This document shows, in pieces, positions 58,013-64,000 of a stretch of 64,000 bases of DNA. The stretch's first letter is position 1, and each line of letters begins with the position of its first letter. The notes under the pieces were generated by a model. That model saw only the letters and a program-made list of their open reading frames with translations, made no database searches and was not told where the DNA came from. Position numbers and translations under genes: made by a program. The stretch is from Mycobacterium marseillense (GTDB lineage Bacteria; Actinomycetota; Actinomycetes; Mycobacteriales; Mycobacteriaceae). The DNA lies in assembly GCF_010731675.1 (NCBI RefSeq), contig NZ_AP022584.1:2108001-2172000 (forward strand), written 5' to 3'.

Positions 58013-59143
58013 ATGAAATTCGTCGACGAATTCCGCGACCCCGCCGCGGCGCGCAAACTGCTGGTGGCCATCGAGCACTTGGCCGGGTCCGGCGGCGAGG
58101 AGTTCAAGTTCATGGAGGTGTGCGGCGGGCACACGCATACCATCTACCGGCACGGCATCGAACACCTGCTGCCCGACAACGTCGAGCTTGTGCACGGCCC
58201 GGGCTGCCCGGTGTGCGTGATCCCGATGGGACGCATCGACGACGCGATGTGGCTGGCCGGTCAGCCCGACGTGATCTTCACTTGTTTCGGCGACATGATG
58301 CGGGTGCCCGGCTCGCACGGCAGCCTGTTGGATGCCAAGGCCCGCGGCGCCGACGTGCGGTTCGTCTACTCGCCGCTGGACGCCTTGAAGATCGCGATCG
58401 ACAACCCGGCCAAACAGGTGGTGTTCTTCGCGATCGGGTTCGAGACCACGGCGCCGTCGACCGCGGTGACACTCGTGCGGTCACGCGACCTGGGGCTGAG
58501 CAACTTCAGCGTGTTCTGCAACCACGTCACCATCGTGCCGCCGATCAGGGCCATCCTGGAGTCGCCGGACCTGCGGCTGTCGGGTTTCATCGGCCCCGGG
58601 CACGTGTCCACGGTGGTGGGCAACCGCCCCTACCGGTTCGTCCCGGACGTGTACCGAAAGCCGTTGGTGGTAGCCGGTTTCGAGCCGCTGGACATCCTGG
58701 CCGCGGTCGCGATGCTGCTGCGCCAGATCCGCGAGGGACGCTGCGAAGTGGAAAACCAGTACAAGCGCGTGGTGCCCGAGCACGGCAACCCGGCCGCGCT
58801 GACGTTGATGGGGAAGGTGTTCGCGCTGCGTCCGCACTTCGAGTGGCGTGGACTGGGTTTCATCTCGCAAAGCGCCCTGCGCCTGCACGACGACTTCGCC
58901 GAGTTCGACGCCGAGCTGCGGTTCGCCATGCCCGGGGTGCGAGTCGCCGACCCGAAGGCCTGCCAGTGCGGCGAGGTGCTCAAGGGTGTGCTCAAGCCTT
59001 GGGAGTGCAAGGTTTTCGGTACCGCCTGCACACCGGAGACGCCGATCGGAACCTGCATGGTGTCCCCGGAGGGCGCGTGCGCGGCCTACTACAACTTCGG
59101 CCGCATGCACCGCGACGCCGTCAAGCTGGTGGGGCGCACTTGA
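58013..59143 (+). CDS. hypD: Hydrogenase formation protein HypD
   Basis: 376 residues. The family motifs are present: MEVCGGHTHTIYRHGI near residue 37 and HGPGCPVCVIPMGRID near residue 59, plus FAIGFETTAPSTA, GFIGPGHVS and the C-terminal cysteines for a [4Fe-4S] cluster (ACQCGEVLKG). HypD is the scaffold on which Fe(CN)2CO forms with HypC. It follows hypC after 12 bp. Confidence 0.97.
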   Translation: MKFVDEFRDPAAARKLLVAIEHLAGSGGEEFKFMEVCGGHTHTIYRHGIEHLLPDNVELVHGPGCPVCVIPMGRIDDAMWLAGQPDVIFTCFGDMMRVPGSHGSLLDAKARGADVRFVYSPLDALKIAIDNPAKQVVFFAIGFETTAPSTAVTLVRSRDLGLSNFSVFCNHVTIVPPIRAILESPDLRLSGFIGPGHVSTVVGNRPYRFVPDVYRKPLVVAGFEPLDILAAVAMLLRQIREGRCEVENQYKRVVPEHGNPAALTLMGKVFALRPHFEWRGLGFISQSALRLHDDFAEFDAELRFAMPGVRVADPKACQCGEVLKGVLKPWECKVFGTACTPETPIGTCMVSPEGACAAYYNFGRMHRDAVKLVGRT

Positions 59144-59874
59144 CCGCTGACATGGGCGTCGAGATGTTCGCCCGCTACGCGTATGCGCCCAACGCGCTCG
59201 GTTACTGCGGTCCCCCGCTGGGTGCCACCCTGCGCGACGGGTCGGTCGCCGACGTGCGCAGGGCGGCGACGAAGTTCTCCGGCGCGTGGCCGTACCTGCG
59301 GGTGCTGTCGGAACTGACCGGCATCGCCGACCCGCTGGATTACCGCCTGGTCGAATCGTATTGGCTCGGCGGGGGCGTCGCCGCAGGTCTGGACCCACAG
59401 CAATTCTTCGACGCGCTGCTCGCGATCCTGGGCCCGCAGGCGGGCCATTACTGGTCGCATCTCACCCCGGACCTGGCATGCGAGGCCGCCGCGAACCACT
59501 GCTTTCACGTGTTCGGGATTTACCCGTGGACGCGGTTTTTGGGCCGAATTTCTGACGAGCAGCCGCTGCGCGTGCTGGACAACTGCCGAATCAGTCCCGG
59601 CACAGTGCTTTCCCGCGACGGTGACCGCGTCGAGGTGCTGTGCCGCGGGCTGGCCTGGGACGGCCGGGCGCTCACGCTGTCGCCACCGTCGGCGCGCGTG
59701 CTCGAGGTGTGGGCCGACGGCTACAGCGCGGTGCCCGACGCGGCCGCCGGTGATGTGGTGGCGATGCACTGGGGCCGGCTGTGCGGCCGGCTCTCGCCGG
59801 CGCAGCTGTGCGCGCTGACCGACAGCACCCACCGACAATTGCTGGTGACCGACCGGCGACTGGCGCGCGTCTAG
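59140..59874 (+). CDS. HypD-linked protein of unknown function (DUF6390-like)
   Basis: 244 residues. The segments MFARYAYAPNALGYCGPP and HYWSHLTPDLACEAAANHCFH and FGIYPWTRFLG are distinctive. Cys, His and Trp residues are prominent, so metal or cofactor binding is possible. The family, perhaps DUF6390, has no known role. A TTG at 59140 that overlaps the hypD stop has a GGTGGGG ribosome site; an ATG at 59152 is the alternative. It is the last gene of the hydrogenase operon. Confidence 0.75.
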   Translation: MTADMGVEMFARYAYAPNALGYCGPPLGATLRDGSVADVRRAATKFSGAWPYLRVLSELTGIADPLDYRLVESYWLGGGVAAGLDPQQFFDALLAILGPQAGHYWSHLTPDLACEAAANHCFHVFGIYPWTRFLGRISDEQPLRVLDNCRISPGTVLSRDGDRVEVLCRGLAWDGRALTLSPPSARVLEVWADGYSAVPDAAAGDVVAMHWGRLCGRLSPAQLCALTDSTHRQLLVTDRRLARV

Positions 59875-59895
59875 CTTCGTCGTCAGACTGGCCCG

Positions 59896-61020
59896 GTGTC
59901 CGGTTCCCTGTGCGACGTGCTGCCCGCCGCGGCCGCCCTGCTCGGGGTCCCGGGCGCTGTCGACACGCTGGCGGTGACGGACCGGGCGGGCCCCGAGCGG
60001 ATCGACCGGGTGCTCGTCGTGCTGGTGGACGGGCTGGGCTGGCACCTGCTCCCGCAGTTGGCCGGCGGCGCCCCGCTGCTGGCCTCCGTGCTGAGCGGCG
60101 CGACGGGGTGGCTGACCCAGCTGGAGTGCACCTTCCCGTCGACCACCCCGACCAGCCTGGTGTCCCTGGGCACCGGCGCGCTGCCCGGCGAGCACGGCGT
60201 TCTGGGCTTCACCCTGCGGGTGCCGGGCACCGAGACGGTGCTCAACCACGTCCGCTGGCGGGACGACCCCTCCCCGGCCGTCTGGCAGCCGGTGCCGACC
60301 TGGTTCCAGCGGCTCAAAGAGGCCGGCGTCAGCGCCCGCGCGGTGCTGCCGGCGCTGTTCCTCGGCAGCGGGCTGACCGAGGCCGCCTACCGCGGCGCGG
60401 AATTCCGCCCGGCCGGTCCGGCCGACGACTACGCGCGGCTGGTGGTCGACGACCTGCGCTCGGCGCCCGGGCTGGTCTACGGCTACACCGCCGAACTCGA
60501 CACCGCGGCCCACGTCTTCGGCGTCGGTTCCGAGCAGTGGCACGCGGCGGCGACCAGCGTCGACGCGCTGCTCTCGCGCCTCCTCCAGGACCTGCCGCCG
60601 AACGCCGCGCTGCTGGTGACCGCCGACCACGGCGGCCTCAACGTCCCGCCGGAGGCCCGAGTCGACCTCGACGCCGACCCTGGGCTGGCCCAGGGCGTCC
60701 GGGTGGTCGCCGGCGAGCCCCGGGTCCGCTACCTGCATACCGAACCGGGCGCCGGGCCCGACGTGCGCGCCGCGTGGGCCGAGGTGCTGGGCGGCCGGGC
60801 CACCGTGTACAGCCGCGAGGAGGCGGTGAGCACCGGGATGTTCGGGCCGGTCGCCGCGGCCCACCTGGAGCGGATCGGCGACGTGGTGGTCGTCTGCTCG
60901 GGCGACACAGCGGTGCTGGCCAGCGCGCACGAGCCCCCGGAAGTGTCTCGCCTGGTGGGTTTCCACGGCGGAGCCAGCCCGGCCGAGATGGCGATCCCGC
61001 TGATCGTTTTCCGTCCCTAG
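59896..61020 (+). CDS. Alkaline-phosphatase-superfamily phosphodiesterase (NPP-like)
   Basis: 374 residues. The metal-binding and nucleophile segments are VLVVLVDGLGWHLLPQ, TFPSTTPTSLVSLGTG (Thr nucleophile region), GYTAELDTAAHVFG and LLVTADHGGLNVP, typical of nucleotide pyrophosphatase/phosphodiesterases. There is no obvious signal peptide. The substrate is unknown. The GTG start is 21 bp after the hydrogenase operon, but nothing links its function to hydrogenase. Confidence 0.85.
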   Translation: MSGSLCDVLPAAAALLGVPGAVDTLAVTDRAGPERIDRVLVVLVDGLGWHLLPQLAGGAPLLASVLSGATGWLTQLECTFPSTTPTSLVSLGTGALPGEHGVLGFTLRVPGTETVLNHVRWRDDPSPAVWQPVPTWFQRLKEAGVSARAVLPALFLGSGLTEAAYRGAEFRPAGPADDYARLVVDDLRSAPGLVYGYTAELDTAAHVFGVGSEQWHAAATSVDALLSRLLQDLPPNAALLVTADHGGLNVPPEARVDLDADPGLAQGVRVVAGEPRVRYLHTEPGAGPDVRAAWAEVLGGRATVYSREEAVSTGMFGPVAAAHLERIGDVVVVCSGDTAVLASAHEPPEVSRLVGFHGGASPAEMAIPLIVFRP

Positions 61021-61078
61021 CTGCGCCGACCGTGGATTCGGACCGACTTCACAGCTCGTTCCGACCGGTTTACCACGA

Positions 61079-61564
61079 TTGACGTTGTACATTCGCCCCA
61101 CTGTGTTGTTCCGGGGTGGCGGTGAAACTCGGCGGTGGCAATTCGCCACCGCGATCGTCGCAGCGCTGGGTGTGTTCGTCGCCCTGATCGCGGGTTCGTC
61201 GCTGCGGCCCCAGTTCGCCGCGGCCACCCTTCCGGAACCGGCCGCCTGGTCCGGTACGGCCCCGGGGGCCGGTGCGCAGGTACTTCCGCGGGGCCGTGAC
61301 GCCGCCGTCGCCCGCCCGGCGCCGGCCGCTGCGCAGTCGTCGACGCCGGCGAACAACGCCGACAAGAAGCCGTTCCACAGCATGTGGATGACGAAGGAAC
61401 GGCCCCAGCCCTGGAACCGTTCCTCAGCGCAATCGGCCCTGTCACCGACACCGACGACGTTCAGCCCGGCGCGGGCAACACTCGGCGACGCCCAATCCCG
61501 TTCTCCCACAACCATTCCCGCCGACCGAGATACCTTGACCCGGCTCTGCATCGCCCGCGTCTGA
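61079..61564 (+). CDS. Small membrane-anchored protein, function unknown
   Basis: 161 residues from a TTG at 61079. One hydrophobic helix (FATAIVAALGVFVALIAGSS) at about residues 23-42 follows a basic start, so the protein should be anchored with its Ala/Pro-rich remainder outside. The second half is low in complexity and its end may be unreliable. I do not recognise a family. It lies in the gap between the phosphodiesterase and the PPE gene; coding bias is only moderate. Confidence 0.45.
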   Translation: MTLYIRPTVLFRGGGETRRWQFATAIVAALGVFVALIAGSSLRPQFAAATLPEPAAWSGTAPGAGAQVLPRGRDAAVARPAPAAAQSSTPANNADKKPFHSMWMTKERPQPWNRSSAQSALSPTPTTFSPARATLGDAQSRSPTTIPADRDTLTRLCIARV

Positions 61565-61634
61565 TCGCTGCACGCCGCGCATTCGCGCGAAAGGCCTGGT
61601 AAACCCCCGTGTCTATCTCGTGAAGGACGCCCCC

Positions 61635-61682
61635 ATGTTTTCGACCACCAACCACACCACCCTCCCCCGGCGGAGGCTGTAA
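61635..61682 (+). CDS. 15-residue leader peptide coupled to the PPE gene
   Basis: An ATG at 61635, seven bases after GAAGGA, opens the reading frame MFSTTNHTTLPRRRL. Its TAA at 61680-61682 overlaps the PPE start in a TAATG arrangement. The GGCGGAGG ribosome site of the PPE gene lies inside it. It may set PPE translation by coupling. Confidence 0.4.
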   Translation: MFSTTNHTTLPRRRL

Positions 61683-62644
61683 TGGATTTCGCGACGCTGC
61701 CACCGGAGATCAATTCCGGGCTGATGTATTCGGGTCCCGGCGCGGGATCGATGGTCGCGGCCGCCGCGGCATGGGACAAGCTCGCCGCGTGGCTGTGCAC
61801 CGCGGCGGCCGACTACCGGGCGGTGACCGCCAAGCTGGCCGCGCACGGGGAGGGCCCGGCGTGCTCGGCGCTGCGCGAAGCCGCCGCCCTCTACGTCGAC
61901 TGGCTGGACGCCAACGCCGCGCGAAGCCAGCGCGCGGCCGCCCAGCTCAGCGCGGCGGCCGGGGCGCACGAGGCGGCGTTCGCGGCGACGGTGCCCCCGC
62001 CGGCGATCGCCGGCAACCGCACGCGCCGCAAGGCGCTGGTGTCGGCGAACTGGCTGAGCCAGCACAGCGCGGCGATCGCGGACGTCGACACCGAATACGA
62101 CGCCATGTGGGCACAGAACTCCGGCGCCATGTACGCCTACGCCGACGCCGCCGCCGGCGCGGTGACGTTGACCCCGTTCACCCCTCCCCCCGCGGATCCC
62201 GGTGCACAGGGAGATACTTGGTCGTTGAAGGCGGCGCCCGACGTCATATCGGCCGCACGCCAGGTGATGTCGGCCATCCCCGGCGCCATCAAGCATTTGT
62301 CGTCGGCATCGCAGACCACGTTCGAGGCGTCCCTCTCCTCGGTGACACCGTCGCTGTCGAAACTGAATTCGCTGACGGCGCCGTCGGATTTCGCGATCGG
62401 CCACCTGAATTCGATGAACAAGGCGGCGGCGCTGCGCACATTGTTCCCGAGGCCGGCCGCCGTCACCGGCGTGCACGCGCGGCTGGGCCGCGCGATGCCG
62501 CTCGGCGCGCTGTCGGTGCCGCGCACCTGGACGGCGGCCGCGGCCGGCGCGCAGGGGACGGGCGGGGACCGGCGGGCGACCGCGCCGGTGTGGCCACGGC
62601 CGGTGCCTACGGCGGTGAGAGCGGAGTCACGTAGGCCGAGCTGA
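61682..62644 (+). CDS. PPE family protein (short PPE-SVP type)
   Basis: 320 residues. The start MDFATLPPEINSGLMYSG carries the Pro-Pro-Glu motif at residues 7-9, and the first 180 residues form the helical PPE domain, including a WxG-like turn near the helix tips. Near residue 278, GALSVPRTW is the SVPxxW motif of the SVP subfamily. PPE proteins are exported by ESX type VII systems, usually with a PE partner; no PE gene is next to it here. The 3' end overlaps the convergent SDR gene by 38 bp. Confidence 0.93.
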   Translation: MDFATLPPEINSGLMYSGPGAGSMVAAAAAWDKLAAWLCTAAADYRAVTAKLAAHGEGPACSALREAAALYVDWLDANAARSQRAAAQLSAAAGAHEAAFAATVPPPAIAGNRTRRKALVSANWLSQHSAAIADVDTEYDAMWAQNSGAMYAYADAAAGAVTLTPFTPPPADPGAQGDTWSLKAAPDVISAARQVMSAIPGAIKHLSSASQTTFEASLSSVTPSLSKLNSLTAPSDFAIGHLNSMNKAAALRTLFPRPAAVTGVHARLGRAMPLGALSVPRTWTAAAAGAQGTGGDRRATAPVWPRPVPTAVRAESRRPS

Positions 62645-63395
62645 TGCCGCCGTCGACCAAAAACGTCGACGCCGTGATGAACGACGCGTCATCGCTCGCC
62701 AAAAACGCGACCGCAGCAGCGATTTCGCCGGGCTCGGCGAAGCGGCCCACCGGCACGTGCACCAGCCGGCGCGCCGCACGTTCGGGGTCCTTGGCGAAAA
62801 GCTCTTGCAGCAGTGGCGTGTTGACCGGCCCCGGGCACAGCGCGTTCACCCGGATGCCCTCCCGGGCGAACTGCACACCCAGCTCGCGCGACATGGCCAG
62901 CACCCCGCCCTTGGAGGCGGTGTAGGAGATCTGCGACGTCGCCGACCCCAGGACGGCGACGAACGAGGCCGTGTTGATGATCGAACCGCGCCGCGCGGGA
63001 ACCATGTGCCGCAACGCCGCCCGGCAGCACAGGTAGACCGACTTCAGGTTGACGTCCTGGACGCGTTGCCACGCGGGCACCTCGGTGTTCTCGATGAGAT
63101 CGTCGTCAGGAGGCGAGATGCCGGCGTTGTTGAACGCGATGTCGACGCGGCCATAGGCCTGCACCGCTGTGTCGAACAGCGCGTTGACCGCGTCCTCGTC
63201 GGCGACGTCGGTGGGCACGAACAGACCGGACAGCTCGTCGGCCGCGGCGGCGCCCGCGTCGCCGTCGACATCGGCGACCACGATGGTGGCTCCCTCGGCG
63301 CGCATGCGCCGCGCCGACGCCAACCCGATGCCGCTGCCGGCGCCCGTGACGACGGCGACCCGGCCCGCCAACCGTTGGGTGAGATCGACCGCCAC
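62607..63395 (-). CDS. Short-chain dehydrogenase/reductase
   Basis: 262 residues of the classical SDR fold. The cofactor loop is VVTGAGSGIGLASARRM near residue 15, NNAGISPP follows, and the catalytic YTASKGG (Tyr-x3-Lys) with the upstream Ser is intact. The acidic residue in VVADVDGD suggests NAD rather than NADP. It matches Rv2857c in place. It starts four bases after aldC, so the two enzymes may act in one alcohol-aldehyde pathway. Confidence 0.9.
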   Translation of the reverse strand: MAVDLTQRLAGRVAVVTGAGSGIGLASARRMRAEGATIVVADVDGDAGAAAADELSGLFVPTDVADEDAVNALFDTAVQAYGRVDIAFNNAGISPPDDDLIENTEVPAWQRVQDVNLKSVYLCCRAALRHMVPARRGSIINTASFVAVLGSATSQISYTASKGGVLAMSRELGVQFAREGIRVNALCPGPVNTPLLQELFAKDPERAARRLVHVPVGRFAEPGEIAAAVAFLASDDASFITASTFLVDGGISSAYVTPLSPP

Positions 63396-63398
63396 CGC

Positions 63399-64000
63399 CT
63401 AATCCTCTCCGATCGCGATAAACACATTCTTGGTCTCGGTGAATCCCAACGGCGCGTCCGGGCCCAGCTCGCGGCCCAGGCCCGACTGCTTGAAACCCCC
63501 GAACGGGGTGTTGTACCGAACCGACGAGTGCGAATTCACCGACAGATTCCCGGCTTCGACCGCGCGGGACACCCGCAGGGCGCGGGACAGATCGTTCGTC
63601 CAGATCGATCCGGACAGGCCGTAGGCGGTGTCGTTGGCCAGCGTCACCGCGTCCTGCTCGTCGTCGAAGGCCAGCACCGTGACCACCGGCCCGAAGATCT
63701 CCTCGGTGACGCAGCGGTCGGTGCGCTGTGGCGTGAGAACCGTTGGCGGGAACCAGAATCCGCGGCCACTCGGCGCGGTACCCCGAAACGCGACCGGTGC
63801 GTCGTCGGGCACGTAGGAGGCCACCTTGGCGCGGTGCGCGGCCGACACCAGCGGGCCCATCTCGGTGCCCCGGGACGCGGGATCCCCGACGACCACACCT
63901 TTGACGGCGGGTTCGAGCAGCTCCAGGAAGCGATCGTAAACGCTGCGCTGCACCAGGATTCGGCTGCGGGCGCAACAGTCCTGGCCGGCGTTGTCGAACA
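63399..64000 (-). CDS. aldC: Aldehyde dehydrogenase AldC, 5' end cut by window edge
   Basis: The C-terminal 199 residues of an aldehyde dehydrogenase. Reading from the window edge, the chain begins FDNAGQDCCARSRILVQ, which contains the catalytic cysteine motif GQxC. EEIFGPVVTVLAF carries the conserved Glu-Ile-Phe-Gly-Pro and NTPFGGFKQSGLGRELG is the family C-terminal block. It oxidises an aldehyde to the acid with NAD(P). The N-terminal NAD domain lies outside the window. Matches Rv2858c. Confidence 0.9.
   Translation of the reverse strand, partial: FDNAGQDCCARSRILVQRSVYDRFLELLEPAVKGVVVGDPASRGTEMGPLVSAAHRAKVASYVPDDAPVAFRGTAPSGRGFWFPPTVLTPQRTDRCVTEEIFGPVVTVLAFDDEQDAVTLANDTAYGLSGSIWTNDLSRALRVSRAVEAGNLSVNSHSSVRYNTPFGGFKQSGLGRELGPDAPLGFTETKNVFIAIGED

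Noticed and set aside
57730..59139. Upstream extension of the HypD-linked gene to 57730
   Set aside because: It would overlap hypC and hypD completely in another frame; the TTG at 59140 with a ribosome site is a better start.
59089..61800. A 903-residue open frame on the minus strand
   Set aside because: It is antisense to hypD, the DUF6390-like gene, the phosphodiesterase and part of the PPE region. Its product is Arg/Gly/His/Gln-rich low-complexity sequence typical of high-GC shadow frames.

Overview
The window is a stretch of chromosome from a mycobacterium, most likely a slow-growing non-tuberculous species. The evidence is the very high G+C, the frequent GTG starts, the mycothiol enzyme Mtr, EfpA, PptT, a PPE protein, MIRU-like repeats, and a gene order that follows the M. 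tuberculosis block from Rv2780 (ald) to Rv2858c (aldC). I cannot name the species from the sequence alone.

Layout. Positions 1-9540 hold a partial flavin monooxygenase, an SRPBCC protein, ald, a nitronate monooxygenase, pepR, gpsI (PNPase), rpsO, ribF and the metalloregulator sirR. Positions 9552-21862 hold fadE21, ltp1, truB, the pptT/pptH pair, a CocE-type hydrolase, DUF1802 and DUF2277 genes, echA16, a secreted protein, dinF and a DHH phosphoesterase. The CRISPR and toxin-antitoxin segment and the ugp operon that M. tuberculosis carries in this interval are missing. Positions 21837-27321 are the rbfA-infB-ylxR-nusA-rimP translation/transcription cluster, in which infB has an apparent frameshift. 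Positions 27529-39393 hold a lipoprotein, a DUF4439 protein, proS, efpA, a siroheme/cobalamin gene set (cysG, cobB, cobO, a Mg-chelatase-like AAA+/VWA protein), a GNAT protein and mqo. An alpha/beta hydrolase and mtr follow.

Positions 41922-59874 form the main accessory region: a complete high-affinity [NiFe] hydrogenase locus of the group 1h (Hhy, actinobacterial) type. A Fur-family regulator diverges from the nickel permease gene nicT, with a Nur-box-like dyad over the nicT -35 element. Then come hypA, hypB, the hydrogenase subunits hhyS and hhyL, an Fe-S protein (HhyE-like), three uncharacterised accessory proteins, a 39-residue membrane peptide, the maturation protease, hypC, hypF, two SIS-domain proteins (one with a HypC-like tail), hypE, a second hypC, hypD and a HypD-linked protein of unknown function. 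NicT would import Ni, HypA/HypB insert it, HypC/D/E/F build the Fe(CN)2CO unit, and the protease trims HhyL. The rest ends with a phosphodiesterase, a small anchored protein, a PPE protein, an SDR and a partial aldehyde dehydrogenase.

A second theme is a family of short repeats with conserved ends (GACGATGC ... GAGGAG). They sit at translationally coupled gene junctions at truB, rimP/nusA, GNAT/mqo, hhyE/DUF5947 and inside the SIS-HypC gene. They supply stop codons, Shine-Dalgarno sequences or extra residues to the genes they touch.
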